A stretch of 64,000 nucleotides of DNA. It comes from Laspinema palackyanum D2c. Lineage in GTDB: Bacteria > Cyanobacteriota > Cyanobacteriia > Cyanobacteriales > Laspinemataceae. How positions within the stretch are numbered: position 1 is the stretch's first letter; each line of letters begins with the position of its first letter. The translations under genes and the position numbers were made by a program. The stretch lies in contig NZ_JAMXFD010000008.1 of the NCBI RefSeq assembly GCF_025370875.1, forward strand, positions 62,001-126,000, in the 5' to 3' direction. Of this stretch, positions 1 through 10,418 are shown one piece after another. Below the pieces are notes generated by a model that was not told the DNA's origin, did not search any database, and worked only from the letters and a program-made list of their open reading frames with translations.

Positions 1-94
1 GTCTAGCCATTTCCCTGATGGAAGGGTTAGCATCTTTAGGGCGATCGGCGTAAGTCGCGACTTGCCACTGTACAATCATAAACGGGTACGCCAT
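1..94 (-). CDS. Partial unrecognised CDS at left edge
   Basis: An open frame on the minus strand starts with ATG at 94 and runs off the window. The first 31 residues read MAYPFMIVQWQV, ATYADRPKDANP, SIREMAR, a composition typical of a real soluble protein. A second in-frame ATG six codons in (at 79) could be the true start. An overlapping minus-strand frame (36-230) stops inside this stretch and looks less protein-like. It diverges from the acetyltransferase gene at 237. I do not recognise the family, and the call rests only on amino-acid composition in a short fragment. Confidence 0.3.
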   Translation of the reverse strand, partial: MAYPFMIVQWQVATYADRPKDANPSIREMAR

Positions 95-236
95 TCCGTT
101 GCACCGTCAGGCAGCAGTTTACCGTTTGTTCAACCTCGCGATCGCCCCAATTGGGTCGATCTCTTGGCATCATAAGCTTATCCTCGGTGGGGGATAGCGC
201 TTGTCCACCCCGTTCTCCTAACCTAACCAAACCTTC

Positions 237-767
237 ATGGGTTTTTGGAAAAATTTATTTAGCGGTTCTGATACGTCTTCTGTGCCGATCGCGGCGCAAA
301 TCGATGGATATCAATCTGCCGGGACGAGCGATCGCCCCGGCACCAATCCTCGTGTCTATTTCAGTACAGATCGAGATATCGACCTTTATGAACTAGAAGA
401 ACTCTGTGATGCAGTCGGCTGGTCTCGTCGCCCCCTGCGTAAGGTTAAAAAAGCCATTCAATACAGTTTTCTCGTGGTTTCTATGTGGGAAATGCGCGGA
501 AAAACCCGTCGCTTGATCGGCTTCTCCCGCGCCACCTCAGACCATGCTTTTAATGCCACCATCTGGGATGTCGTGGTTCATCCCGAATACCAAGGCAAAG
601 GGTTCGGTAAGTCCCTGATGAATTACACCATCAAGCGTCTGCGAAGTGAAGATATCAGTAATATCACCTTGTTTGCGGACCCTCATGTAGTCGAGTTCTA
701 CCGCACCTTGGGATTTATGTCCGATCCCGAAGGCATTAAAGGAATGTTTTGGTATCCCAATCGTTAG
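237..767 (+). CDS. GNAT-family N-acetyltransferase (Ycf52/NSI-like)
   Basis: This is a 176-residue protein of the GNAT fold, which transfers acetyl from acetyl-CoA to an amine. The acetyl-CoA-binding motif A is clear: [17 protein letters not shown] at about residues 112-128, with the Q-x-x-G-x-G/A pattern at 119-124. A C-terminal segment with [15 protein letters not shown] fits motif B. The N-terminal start MGFWKNLF is the usual one for the cyanobacterial/plastid Ycf52 group, whose plant relatives (NSI/GNAT1) acetylate proteins. The substrate here is unknown. It is monocistronic, with argC about 260 bp downstream. Confidence 0.85.
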   Translation: MGFWKNLFSGSDTSSVPIAAQIDGYQSAGTSDRPGTNPRVYFSTDRDIDLYELEELCDAVGWSRRPLRKVKKAIQYSFLVVSMWEMRGKTRRLIGFSRATSDHAFNATIWDVVVHPEYQGKGFGKSLMNYTIKRLRSEDISNITLFADPHVVEFYRTLGFMSDPEGIKGMFWYPNR

Positions 768-1026
768 AAAGTCCCCCCTAGGCCGCCGTTCGAGTATTTG
801 ATCCGTCGATGAACGCCCTAGATTTTCCGAATGGGAATTTTTGCCGATTCACCCGGAAAATATTCAGGATGAAAACGGGTTTCACCTCCTTTTGAGTCAG
901 GGCAACAGGTATCCTCACTGGAAAGTGGAAAAGCTGTAGGGATTTGTACGATCGCTTTTACCGTTTGGTACTAGAATGCAACAGCTAGAGCGATCAAGAT
1001 CTCTATATTTGGAGTGGATTAAGGTG

Positions 1027-2085
1027 ATGGGTGAATTAGAAACTATCCGGGTTGGTATTGTTGGGGCATCAGGATATGGTGGCGTCCAACTCGTTCGACT
1101 GATTAGAGATCATCCCCAACTGGATTTAGTGTACTTAGGTGGGGATAGCAGTGCGGGTAAACCCTTTTCCGATCTGTATCCCCATCTTTCTCATGCCACT
1201 GACCTGATCATTGAGTCAGTGGATGTTGACACGATCGCCGATCGCTGTCAAGTGGTCTTTCTCTCCTTGCCCAATGGGTTAGCCTACCAAATGGCCCCCC
1301 GGTTACTGGAAAAAGGCTGCAAGGTTCTCGACCTCTCTGCCGATTATCGATTTAGTAATTTAGAAACCTATAAAAATTGGTACGGTGGCGATCGCGCGGA
1401 TGCTGAAACCGCTGCGGTGGCTGTCTATGGCTTGCCGGAATTATATCGCGATCGCATCAAGGATGCCCAACTCGTCGGCTGTCCCGGTTGCTATCCCACC
1501 GCCAGCATTCTCGCCTTGGCCCCCCTGCTTAAACAAGGCATGATTGTCCCCAATAGCGCCATCATTGACGCTAAATCAGGCATTTCCGGTGCTGGACGCC
1601 AAGCGAAAACCAATCTCCTCCTCGCCGAAGCGGATAACTCCGTCTGTGCTTATGGGGTAGCGCGTCATCGCCACACCCCAGAAATCGAGTCTATTGGTAG
1701 CGATCTCGCCGGACAGGATATCCTCGTCCAGTTCACCCCCCACCTAATGCCGATGGTCCGGGGAATTCTCTCTACCGTCTATGCTACCTTGCGGGATCCC
1801 GGTCTCGTCCGGGAAGATTTGGTCACCATTTACACCGCATTTTATCGCAATAGTCCTTGGGTGCGGGTCCTCCCTGCGGGAGTCTTCCCTCAAACCAAGT
1901 GGGCGATGAACAGTAATATGTGTTACCTCGGGGTAGAAATTGACCAACGGACCGATCGCGCGATCGTGATTTCTGCCATTGATAACCTCCTCAAAGGTCA
2001 AGCGGGTCAAGCCATTCAATGTCTGAACATTATGATGGGTTGGGATGAAACTCTCGGATTGCCCGAACTCGGTTTTTATCCCTAG
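1027..2085 (+). CDS. argC: N-acetyl-gamma-glutamyl-phosphate reductase
   Basis: ArgC reduces N-acetylglutamyl phosphate to the semialdehyde with NADPH, the third step of arginine synthesis. The Rossmann motif [13 protein letters not shown] is near the N-terminus and the catalytic cysteine sits in [10 protein letters not shown] (about C155). The protein is 352 residues from ATG 1027, the family length. An upstream in-frame ATG at 976 would add 17 residues (MQQLERSRS...) outside the conserved fold. I prefer 1027, which has GGAG at 1011-1014, though the spacing is long. No other arginine genes are adjacent, as is normal in cyanobacteria. Confidence 0.93.
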   Translation: MGELETIRVGIVGASGYGGVQLVRLIRDHPQLDLVYLGGDSSAGKPFSDLYPHLSHATDLIIESVDVDTIADRCQVVFLSLPNGLAYQMAPRLLEKGCKVLDLSADYRFSNLETYKNWYGGDRADAETAAVAVYGLPELYRDRIKDAQLVGCPGCYPTASILALAPLLKQGMIVPNSAIIDAKSGISGAGRQAKTNLLLAEADNSVCAYGVARHRHTPEIESIGSDLAGQDILVQFTPHLMPMVRGILSTVYATLRDPGLVREDLVTIYTAFYRNSPWVRVLPAGVFPQTKWAMNSNMCYLGVEIDQRTDRAIVISAIDNLLKGQAGQAIQCLNIMMGWDETLGLPELGFYP

Positions 2086-2198
2086 GAATTAAAGCAAAAG
2101 GGCTAATGGGATTCTTTCACCAAGACGCGCTATCTATAGCTGTTCCTGGACTCATGAAGTACAGATACACAACTTAAGCATTTTGGGAAGACAGACCC

Positions 2199-2264
2199 TA
2201 TAATGTAGAGGCGATTCACGAATCGCCTCTACATTTTTAATCGAGTCCTCATCCCGATTAAAAA
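2199..2264. repeat. Two adjacent perfect inverted repeats
   Basis: Positions 2202-2217 (AATGTAGAGGCGATTC) pair perfectly with 2220-2235 across a 2-base loop. Immediately after, TTTTTAATCG at 2235-2244 pairs with CGATTAAAAA at 2255-2264. The first resembles the short dispersed palindromes common between cyanobacterial genes. A TATAAT hexamer at 2199-2204 overlaps its left arm and may be the -10 of the small gene at 2297, so the hairpin could lie in that gene's leader or end the argC transcript. Confidence 0.6.
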
Positions 2265-2296
2265 TCCGATACTATTGCCAAGGTAACCCAATTGCC

Positions 2297-2527
2297 ATGA
2301 ACGAGAAAAAAGAATTGCATCCCAATTCTCTAAAAAATTTGACTTACCATGAGGGTCGTCCGCAAAAATGGGGAGAACAGAAGAAAACCCGCAAACTCAC
2401 CGTCACAGAAACGGGTTGGGAAGGGGTAGTGGCGATCGCCCAAGAGCAAGGTCATAGTGTTAGCGAACTCTTAGAGATGCTAGGCCGAGGTCAACTGTCT
2501 TTGCAAGTCAAAGATATCCAGCAATAA
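2297..2527 (+). CDS. Small conserved cyanobacterial protein
   Basis: This is a 76-residue charged protein without signal peptide or membrane segment. The N-terminal third has HPNSLKNLTYHEGRPQKWGE. The rest (KLTVTETGWEGVVAIAQEQG, then SVSELLEMLGRGQL) looks like a strand followed by two helices, reminiscent of ribbon-helix-helix DNA-binding proteins. I recall this type as a recurrent cyanobacterial hypothetical protein of unknown function. The ATG at 2297 follows 60 bp of palindromic leader. A hairpin about 20 bp after the stop probably terminates it. The regulatory or antitoxin-like role is inference from shape only. Confidence 0.7.
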   Translation: MNEKKELHPNSLKNLTYHEGRPQKWGEQKKTRKLTVTETGWEGVVAIAQEQGHSVSELLEMLGRGQLSLQVKDIQQ

Positions 2528-2545
2528 AAGGCAATTTCAAAAAAT

Positions 2546-2570
2546 AAACGGGAGTGACAAACCCCCGTTT
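2546..2570 (+). terminator. Hairpin after the 76-residue gene
   Basis: AAACGGG (2546-2552) pairs with CCCGTTT (2564-2570), 18 bp after the stop codon at 2527. There is no strong T-run, so it may be a weak terminator or may serve the convergent eno transcript as well. Confidence 0.4.
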
Positions 2571-2628
2571 CATGGCTCAATTTAAAACAATCAAACTGCT
2601 GGCGACACTACCAACAAAACCCTCGATT

Positions 2629-2645
2629 AAAAACCCAGGGGTTTG
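2629..2645 (-). terminator. Possible eno terminator
   Basis: On the minus strand, AAACCC and GGGTTT form a short hairpin followed by a T-rich stretch, 13 bp after the enolase stop codon (stop codon at 2658-2660). The stem is short, so confidence is moderate. Confidence 0.4.
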
Positions 2646-2657
2646 TTGTTTTAACGA

Positions 2658-3959
<1,302 letters not shown>

Positions 3960-4204
3960 TCAGTCTTTCCTGAAATTTCAGATATCTTTGGGCTGAACCT
4001 CGGTGAGTTTTTGAGTGGGGCCTCACCGTCAAACCCGAAAAGCAAATCATTGCCTCAACGTTTTACGATACAGCCAACTTCGGGATTGAGGCGCAGATTT
4101 AATAAAGTTTCCGGATCCGGAACTGAGGCCCTCATCCCCTCTATCTAAATCAGCAAACCCTTACCCCCAGAGAATGCCAACTCGTTTCGGACCGTCACTC
4201 AAGC

Positions 4205-4245
4205 GCCCCTTACAATAAGAGAAAGTCAGGAAACTTGGAGAAAGC
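4205..4245 (+). promoter_or_regulatory. Candidate gloA promoter
   Basis: TACAAT at 4211-4216 matches a sigma-70 -10 hexamer, 30 bp before the gloA ATG. A ribosome-binding GGAG lies at 4237-4240. No convincing -35 was found. Confidence 0.35.
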
Positions 4246-4635
4246 ATGAGAATTTTACACACGATGTTGCGAGTCGGCAACCTGGAAAAATCCCTAGATT
4301 TTTACTGCAACGTTCTCAACATGAAGCTATTGCGGCAAAAAGACTATCCCGGGGGAAAATTCACCTTGGCATTCGTGGGGTATCGCGATGAATCGGAAGA
4401 AGCGGCGATCGAACTGACTTACAACTGGGATACGGACCATTATGATATTGGGACCGGGTATGGTCATATTGCCCTAGGCGTCGATGACATTTACGCCACC
4501 TGCGATCGCATTAAAGCCCAAGGCGGCAAAGTCACCCGGGAACCGGGTCCCATGAAACATGGTTCCACGGTGATCGCCTTCGTGGAAGACCCCAATGGTT
4601 ATAAAATCGAACTGATTCAAACCAAAGCTGCCTAA
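4246..4635 (+). CDS. gloA: Lactoylglutathione lyase (glyoxalase I)
   Basis: Glyoxalase I converts the methylglyoxal-glutathione hemithioacetal to S-lactoylglutathione, detoxifying a by-product of glycolysis. The 129-residue protein has two VOC modules. The four metal ligands fall at H5 ([16 protein letters not shown]), E56 (AAIELTYN), H74 (GYGHIALGV) and E122 (GYKIELIQ), the positions used in the well-studied Ni-dependent bacterial enzyme. It is divergent from eno. A long repeat block begins 12 bp after its stop codon. Confidence 0.93.
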   Translation: MRILHTMLRVGNLEKSLDFYCNVLNMKLLRQKDYPGGKFTLAFVGYRDESEEAAIELTYNWDTDHYDIGTGYGHIALGVDDIYATCDRIKAQGGKVTREPGPMKHGSTVIAFVEDPNGYKIELIQTKAA

Positions 4636-4647
4636 TCAACCCCTTCA

Positions 4648-4785
4648 GTTTCCGATGTTCGTAGTAACGACTGAAGTCGTTTCCGATGTTCGTAGTAACG
4701 ACTGAAGTCGTTTCCGATGTTCGTAGTAATGACTTCAGTCGTTCTCTTCGTTCGTAGTAACGACTTCAGTCGTTTCCGATGTTCG
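4648..4785. repeat. Tandem array, 31-bp unit
   Basis: Four complete 31-bp units start at 4648, 4679, 4710 and 4741, and a partial fifth starts at 4772. Each carries TTCGTAGTAA followed by the palindrome AACGACT(GA or TC)AGTCGTT. The centre of the palindrome is GA in some units and TC in others, and one unit has AATGACT. The leading half varies between TTTCCGATG and TTCTCTTCG. There are no unique spacers, so this is not a CRISPR array. Confidence 0.9.
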
Positions 4786-5015
4786 TAGTTGCAACAACCG
4801 GCGGGGGTTAAAACCCCCGCCTCATAGCTAAAGTCGTCTAAAGACGACTGCAAGCCTGATACAGTGGTGTTTTCAGTCGGTTTCAACCGACTTGAGCTGT
4901 TAGGCGGGGGATTTAACCCCCGCCGGTTGTTGCAACTACTTTAGCTGTTAGGCGGGGGATTTATCCCCCGCCGGTTGTTGCAACTACGAACGAAGAGAAC
5001 GACTAAAGTCGTTAC
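4786..5015. repeat. Nested palindromic repeat, copy A
   Basis: An imperfect inverted repeat starts with GTTGCAACAACC and ends with GGTTGTTGCAAC. Inside lie self-complementary blocks: GGCGGGGGTT/AACCCCCGCC at 4800-4822, AAGTCG/CGACT at about 4830-4850, AGTCGG/CCGACT at about 4875-4892, and GGCGGGGG/CCCCCGCC twice on the right. The right half is partly duplicated (4903-4940 and 4949-4985). After the right end, ACTACGAACGAAGAGAACGA is the inverse of the tandem unit on the left, so the whole block is symmetrical. Confidence 0.88.
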
Positions 5016-5183
5016 TACAAACTAAGAACCCGCACAGAATCTTCTCCATTCCTCATTCCTCGGAACGGTGACCGCAGCGAAAAACTCCGATAAGATACCA
5101 TAGCTATAGAGTCCGGATATTATTTAAACCCGGTTAACTTTTTAAATTAAAGACTACCTTTGGAGGCAAACAGCACTTAAAAG

Positions 5184-7973
5184 ATGCAGCCTACTGACGC
5201 CAGCAAATTTACAGACCGCGCTTGGGAAGGGATTGTCAAGTCCCAAGATGTCGCCCGTCGCTACAAACATCAGCAACTCGAAGTCGAACATTTAGCGATC
5301 GCCCTTTTAGAACAACCGGAAGGACTCGCCCAGCGGATCCTCAGCAAAGCCGGAATCCTCCCAGAGAAACTCATACAACAAATTAGTACCTTTGCCTCGC
5401 GTCAAGCTAAAGTCGGCAATACCAGCCAACTTTACCTCGGTCGCGGGTTAGATCAGTTATTAGATAAAGCCGAAACCGCAAGGCAAAATCTCGAAGATGA
5501 GTTTATCTCCATCGAGCATATTTTACTGGCCTTTGCCGAGGACGATCGCCTCGGACGTCGCGCCCTGAAAGCCTCTACGGTGGATGCCCGCACCCCGTTT
5601 GAGCAACAACAACTGGATTTGGCTATTAAAGAAATTCGAGGAAGTGCCAAAGTCAAGGACCAAAGTCCAGAAAACGAATATGCAGCCTTAGAACGCTATG
5701 GTAGGGACCTCACCGAACAGGCCAAACAAGGCAAACTTGACCCGGTAATTGGCCGAGATGAAGAAATTCGCCGAGTGATTCAGGTCCTCTCGCGCCGGAC
5801 CAAAAATAATCCCGTGTTAATCGGAGAACCGGGGGTGGGTAAAACTGCCATTGCTGAGGCTTTGGCCCAACGGATTGTGAATGGCGATGTCCCCGAATCC
5901 CTGAAAAATCGGCAACTGATTTCCCTGGATATGGGCAGTCTGATTGCTGGGGCCAAGTTTCGCGGGGAATTTGAGGCCCGACTGCGGGCGGTTCTGCGGG
6001 AAGTCATCGACTCCGATGGTCAAATTGTCCTGTTTATCGATGAATTGCATACCGTGGTCGGAACGGGTGCAGGACAAGGGACGATGGATGCGGGAAATCT
6101 GCTTAAACCGATGTTAGCCCGGGGGGAATTGCGCTGTATTGGGGCGAGTACCCTGGATGAATATCGCAAATATATTGAAAAAGATGCGGCTTTAGAACGG
6201 CGCTTCCAGCAGGTGATGGTGGATCAACCCACGGTGGATGATACGATTTCCATTTTGCGGGGGTTGAAGGAACGTTATGAGGTGCATCATGGGGTAAAAA
6301 TCCTGGATGCAGCATTGGTGGCAGCGGCGAGTTTATCGAATCGGTATATCAGCGATCGCTTTTTGCCGGATAAGGCGATCGACTTGGTAGATGAAGCTGC
6401 CGCCAAGCTGAAAATGGAGATTACCTCCAAACCCACGGAATTAGAAGCGGCAGATCGCCGGTTGATGCAGTTAGAAATGGAAAAACTCTCCTTGGAAGGG
6501 GAAGGTGCAGGGGTCGTGGGAACCAGTGCCTATCGCGCTTCTCAGGAACGCTTAGGCCGGATTACCCAGGAGATTGGCACCCTGACGGGGAAACAGCAGC
6601 AACTGAGCAATCAATGGCAGATGGAGAAGGATTTGCTCAATGCTATTAATGCCCTCAAGGAACAGGAAGATGGGTTGCGGGTGGAGATTGAAAAGGCCGA
6701 ACGCAACTATGACTTGAACAAGGCGGCACAGTTGAAATATGGCAAGTTGGAGGTGTTACAGCGCGATCGCGAAGCCAAGGAAGCCGAACTGCTGAAATTA
6801 CAAGCCAGTGGCTCTACTTTACTGCGCGAACAAGTCACCGAAGCGGATATTGCCGAAATTGTTGCCAAATGGACAGGGATTCCCATTAACCGCCTCTTGG
6901 AATCGGAACGGCAAAAATTGCTGCAAATGGAATCATTCCTCCATCAGCGTGTGATTGGACAACAAGAAGCGGTTTCAGCGGTTTCAGCAGCCATTCGGCG
7001 GGCAAGGGCGGGGATGAAGGACCCTGGACGCCCGATCGGGTCGTTCCTGTTCATGGGACCCACTGGGGTTGGGAAAACGGAACTGGCGAGGGCTCTGTCT
7101 CAGGTGTTGTTTGACACCGAGGAGTCCCTGGTGCGTCTGGATATGTCCGAGTACATGGAGAAACACTCGGTTTCTCGGTTAGTCGGTGCGCCTCCGGGAT
7201 ATGTCGGTTATGACGAAGGGGGCCAACTCTCGGAAGTGGTGCGCCGGAATCCTTATTCGGTGGTGTTGTTGGATGAGGTGGAAAAGGCTCATCCCGATGT
7301 GTTTAATATTTTGTTGCAAGTGCTCGATGACGGTCGAATCACTGACTCCCAAGGGCGGTTGGTGGATTTTAGAAATACAGTCATCGTGATGACGAGCAAT
7401 ATCGGCAGTGACCACATTTTGGATTTGGCGGGGGATGATACGCGCTATGAGGAAATGCGCAAACGGGTGATGATGGCCCTGCGGAAGCATTTTCGTCCGG
7501 AGTTTTTGAACCGGGTGGATGAGATTATTTTGTTCCATGCTTTGACGCGATCGCAATTGAGCGGAATTGTCAAGATTCAAGTCAAGCGGTTGGATAAGCT
7601 GTTGGCAGAGCAAAAAATCTCCCTGCATCTGATGGAGGAGGCGTTGGATTATGTCACCGAAGTTGGATACGATCCGGTTTATGGGGCAAGGCCCCTCAAG
7701 CGGGCGATTCAACGGGAGTTGGAAAACCCGATCGCCACGCTGTTATTAGAGGGTAAATTTGTGGCGGGGGATACGATTTATATTGACCGAGGGCCGACAA
7801 AATTGGTGTTTGATACCAAACCGCCCGTTCCCCGGGAAGAAGAAAAGCCCGTGATCCCCGTGTCTGAACCGCCAGAACCGATTGAAGAATCCGTGGAAGA
7901 GGTGAAGACTGAACCGATACGGAGTCTATTTGTGGATGAGGCGATCGATGTTAAGGGGGAGAGGATTCCCTAG
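5184..7973 (+). CDS. clpB: ATP-dependent disaggregase ClpB
   Basis: ClpB is a hexameric AAA+ unfoldase that rescues aggregated proteins with DnaK. Domains in order: Clp N-terminal repeats (1-145), AAA1 with Walker A GEPGVGKT at 214-221, the coiled-coil middle domain (about 410-530), AAA2 with Walker A GPTGVGKT at 625-632 and Walker [12 protein letters not shown], then the C-terminal small domain. At 929 residues it is about 55 longer than usual because of a Pro/Glu/Val-rich tail after residue 870 ([15 protein letters not shown]...). GGAGG at 5161 lies rather far from the ATG. No CIRCE is visible upstream. Confidence 0.96.
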   Translation: MQPTDASKFTDRAWEGIVKSQDVARRYKHQQLEVEHLAIALLEQPEGLAQRILSKAGILPEKLIQQISTFASRQAKVGNTSQLYLGRGLDQLLDKAETARQNLEDEFISIEHILLAFAEDDRLGRRALKASTVDARTPFEQQQLDLAIKEIRGSAKVKDQSPENEYAALERYGRDLTEQAKQGKLDPVIGRDEEIRRVIQVLSRRTKNNPVLIGEPGVGKTAIAEALAQRIVNGDVPESLKNRQLISLDMGSLIAGAKFRGEFEARLRAVLREVIDSDGQIVLFIDELHTVVGTGAGQGTMDAGNLLKPMLARGELRCIGASTLDEYRKYIEKDAALERRFQQVMVDQPTVDDTISILRGLKERYEVHHGVKILDAALVAAASLSNRYISDRFLPDKAIDLVDEAAAKLKMEITSKPTELEAADRRLMQLEMEKLSLEGEGAGVVGTSAYRASQERLGRITQEIGTLTGKQQQLSNQWQMEKDLLNAINALKEQEDGLRVEIEKAERNYDLNKAAQLKYGKLEVLQRDREAKEAELLKLQASGSTLLREQVTEADIAEIVAKWTGIPINRLLESERQKLLQMESFLHQRVIGQQEAVSAVSAAIRRARAGMKDPGRPIGSFLFMGPTGVGKTELARALSQVLFDTEESLVRLDMSEYMEKHSVSRLVGAPPGYVGYDEGGQLSEVVRRNPYSVVLLDEVEKAHPDVFNILLQVLDDGRITDSQGRLVDFRNTVIVMTSNIGSDHILDLAGDDTRYEEMRKRVMMALRKHFRPEFLNRVDEIILFHALTRSQLSGIVKIQVKRLDKLLAEQKISLHLMEEALDYVTEVGYDPVYGARPLKRAIQRELENPIATLLLEGKFVAGDTIYIDRGPTKLVFDTKPPVPREEEKPVIPVSEPPEPIEESVEEVKTEPIRSLFVDEAIDVKGERIP

Positions 7974-8363
7974 AACAATGTAGGGGAAGGAGTCAATTCT
8001 CTGACCCAATTGGGGTACGATCCAGGATAGGGGGTAAGACCCTGCAACCGGACCATTCACCGAAAAATTGGAAATCCCCTCGCCACTTGCTTGATGAGAA
8101 TTCATCGGCCAATGGTGGCAGGGGATACAATTTACCCGGACTCAAAACCCACTTAATAGGTATTTGATACCCAACCCCCGGTTCCGGTTACAGGAACCTC
8201 GGGAATCTGGATATCTGAACCACCGGAATCGCTCAAAATGAGGGAATTCCACGATAGCAAATCAGTCAAGTCATTGAGGAGGTAATTCCGATCCAAAATA
8301 AGAGGATTTCATAAAACTCTCAGATAAAAATTAATATTTTAACCGAAAGAGAGGATCGAAAAT
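7974..8363. other. Intergenic, no gene recognised
   Basis: This 390-bp stretch between clpB and the first glycosyltransferase has no convincing frame, RNA or repeat. It probably holds the promoter of the glycosyltransferase operon. The last 60 bp are AT-rich. Confidence 0.6.
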
Positions 8364-9380
8364 ATGGGCGTCGATCTAACAGTCGTGATTTGCACTTATA
8401 ACGGGGGAACGCGATTTCCTGAAGTGTTAGATGCACTTTTGGCTCAAGTCAACACCGAAGATTTTTCTTGGGAAATTCTGTTAGTGGATAACAACAGTAC
8501 CGATAACACGGCTCAAATCGTTAGAGACTATCAAAACAAATTTCAGGGAATTGCACCTCTACAGTATTGTTTTGAACCTCGACAAGGGGCGGCTCATGCC
8601 CGTCACCGGGCGGTAAAAGAGGTGAACAGTCCATTAATTGGGTTTTTGGATGATGATAATATCCCGGCCAAAGATTGGGTATCCGCTGCCTACAAATTTG
8701 CCCAAGAACATCCGAAAGCCGGGGCTTATGGGAGTTTAAGTTCTCCGGAGTTTGAAAGTGAACCGCCGCCGAATTTTAAGCGGTTGATACCTTTTTTAGC
8801 GATTACCCAACGGGGTTCAAAACCGTTACTTTATAAGAAGGATAAGAACCTGTTGCCGCCCTCTGCCGGATTGGTGGTCCGAACTCAAGTCTGGCGGGAC
8901 AGCGTTCCAGAACACTGCATTCTCAGTGGCAGAACTCCCGGGAGTATGCTCACTGGAGAAGATATCGAGGCCCTCTCCTATATTCAAATGCAAGATTGGG
9001 AAATTTGGTATAATCCGGCGATGCAAATTGTCCATAAAATCCCCCGTCACCGCTTGGAAATGGAGTATTTAATTCCCTTCTTTCGCGGGATTGGTTTAGG
9101 TCGGTATGTGACGCGGATGGTGAGGGTTAAACCGATATTCAGGCCGTTTTTTACCTGCGGGTATTTCGCCAACGACTTGAAGAAACTGATTCGGCACATT
9201 TGGAAATATGGGATTGAAACACCCGATGCGATCGCCGCTTGCGAACGGGAGTTGTTGCTCAGTAGTTTGAACAGTTTTTTCTATCTGTGGCGGAACGGCT
9301 ATTTGAAGCGGGATAAAAGCACTCAGCAAGAATTGCCTAAAAATGCGTCCTTAGCTGTCAAAGAGCAACAAAATTTTTGA
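8364..9380 (+). CDS. Family 2 glycosyltransferase, HpsE-like
   Basis: This 338-residue GT-A enzyme should add a sugar from a nucleotide donor to a growing polysaccharide. The N-terminal LTVVICTYNGGTRFPEVLDA and the VDNNSTDNTAQIV segment are the nucleotide-binding core. The metal-binding DXD-type motif is FLDDDNIPA. EVNSPLIGFLDD, LPPSAGLVVRTQVW, SGRTPGSMLTGEDIEAL and WEIWYNPAMQIVHKIPRHRL match the HpsE type from the hormogonium polysaccharide locus. It heads a run of four co-directional genes with little or no spacing. It is 40-50 percent alike by eye to the next gene, so the pair is a tandem duplication. Confidence 0.85.
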   Translation: MGVDLTVVICTYNGGTRFPEVLDALLAQVNTEDFSWEILLVDNNSTDNTAQIVRDYQNKFQGIAPLQYCFEPRQGAAHARHRAVKEVNSPLIGFLDDDNIPAKDWVSAAYKFAQEHPKAGAYGSLSSPEFESEPPPNFKRLIPFLAITQRGSKPLLYKKDKNLLPPSAGLVVRTQVWRDSVPEHCILSGRTPGSMLTGEDIEALSYIQMQDWEIWYNPAMQIVHKIPRHRLEMEYLIPFFRGIGLGRYVTRMVRVKPIFRPFFTCGYFANDLKKLIRHIWKYGIETPDAIAACERELLLSSLNSFFYLWRNGYLKRDKSTQQELPKNASLAVKEQQNF

Positions 9381-9424
9381 ACAAAATTACCCCATTAAAT
9401 CTTGGATTCGGGGATGTTACCAAC

Positions 9425-10408
9425 ATGAATAACAGTTTATTCAACTTGACCGTAGCCATTCCAACCTATAACGGAGCGCCTCGCTTACCCCAAGTTTTAG
9501 AGGCACTCCGCCATCAAATCAATCCAGAGAAAATCCGGTGGGAAGTTATCATAATTGATAACAACAGCAGCGACGAAACGGCTCAAGTGATTAAAGATTA
9601 CCAAAGCAACTGGCCGGAAGATTTTCCCCTAACCTACTACTTTGAAGGACAACAAGGACTGGCCTTTGCCAGAGAACGAGCCATCCAAGAAGCCAACGGA
9701 ACTTATGTGGCCTTTTTAGATGATGATAACATCCCCGCCCCAGACTGGATAGCCGCTGCTCATGAGTTTGGGAAAACCCATCCCAAATCGGGCGCATTCA
9801 GCGGCCAAATTCATGGAGAGTTTGAAGTAGAACCGCCGGAAAACTTCAAAAAAATCGCCGCATTTTTAGCGATTCGTGAACATGGTTCTAAACCTTTCCT
9901 TTTTGACCCCGATAACTTGCGATTACCTCCCGGTGCCGGATTAGTCGTGCGCAAACAAGCATGGAGAGAAGCGGTCCCCAAGACTCCTAAAGTGGTGGGA
10001 AATCAAGGAGATGCCTTAGCACGCGGCGATGATTATGCACCGTTGCTATATCTGCACAAATCTGGGTGGGAAATTTGGTACAATCCTGCCATGCATATCA
10101 ATCATCAAATTCCCCATTGGCGACTCGAACGCGATTATTTGTTATCCTTAGCCCAGGCCTGTGGGTTAGCTACTTGTCAGTTACGGATGATTAATGCTAG
10201 GACAAGGGAAAAGCCAGTAATTTGGGTGAGGACAATTTTGGGGAATCTGCGCCGCATGGTGAAGCACCGCCTCAAGTATGGAGACAAGCTCAAACAGGAG
10301 CTAATTCCAGCCTTTGAAATGGAGTTTTATCGGGGAAGTTTGATGAGTTCTATGGTTTGGCTCAACCAGGAACGAAGTGGTAAAATAGAAAATGATAAAA
10401 AGAAATAA
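9425..10408 (+). CDS. hpsE: Family 2 glycosyltransferase, HpsE-like (second copy)
   Basis: A paralogue of the preceding gene with the same landmarks: LTVAIPTYNGAPRLPQVLEAL, IIDNNSSDETAQVI, FLDDDNIPAPDWIAAAHEFG, LPPGAGLVVRKQAW, GDDYAPLLYLHKSGWEIWYNPAMHI. It fits HpsE better than the first copy. A TTG at 9377 overlapping the previous stop would give 16 more residues (343 in total). I prefer ATG 9425, because the conserved fold begins right after it and GGGG lies upstream. Its 3' end comes within about 10 bp of the next gene's start, which indicates an operon. The acceptor sugar is unknown. Confidence 0.85.
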   Translation: MNNSLFNLTVAIPTYNGAPRLPQVLEALRHQINPEKIRWEVIIIDNNSSDETAQVIKDYQSNWPEDFPLTYYFEGQQGLAFARERAIQEANGTYVAFLDDDNIPAPDWIAAAHEFGKTHPKSGAFSGQIHGEFEVEPPENFKKIAAFLAIREHGSKPFLFDPDNLRLPPGAGLVVRKQAWREAVPKTPKVVGNQGDALARGDDYAPLLYLHKSGWEIWYNPAMHINHQIPHWRLERDYLLSLAQACGLATCQLRMINARTREKPVIWVRTILGNLRRMVKHRLKYGDKLKQELIPAFEMEFYRGSLMSSMVWLNQERSGKIENDKKK

Positions 10409-10418
10409 GGGGAATAAA

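Noticed and set aside
36-230. 64-codon minus-strand frame at the left edge
   Set aside because: A neighbouring frame (start at 94) continues past this stop with better protein composition. The 64-codon frame ends at 36 without similarity to anything I recognise.
4648-4785. Possible CRISPR array (31-bp regular repeats)
   Set aside because: The repeats abut each other and leave no unique spacers of 30-40 bp. No cas genes are nearby, and the core is a palindrome found in other arrays.
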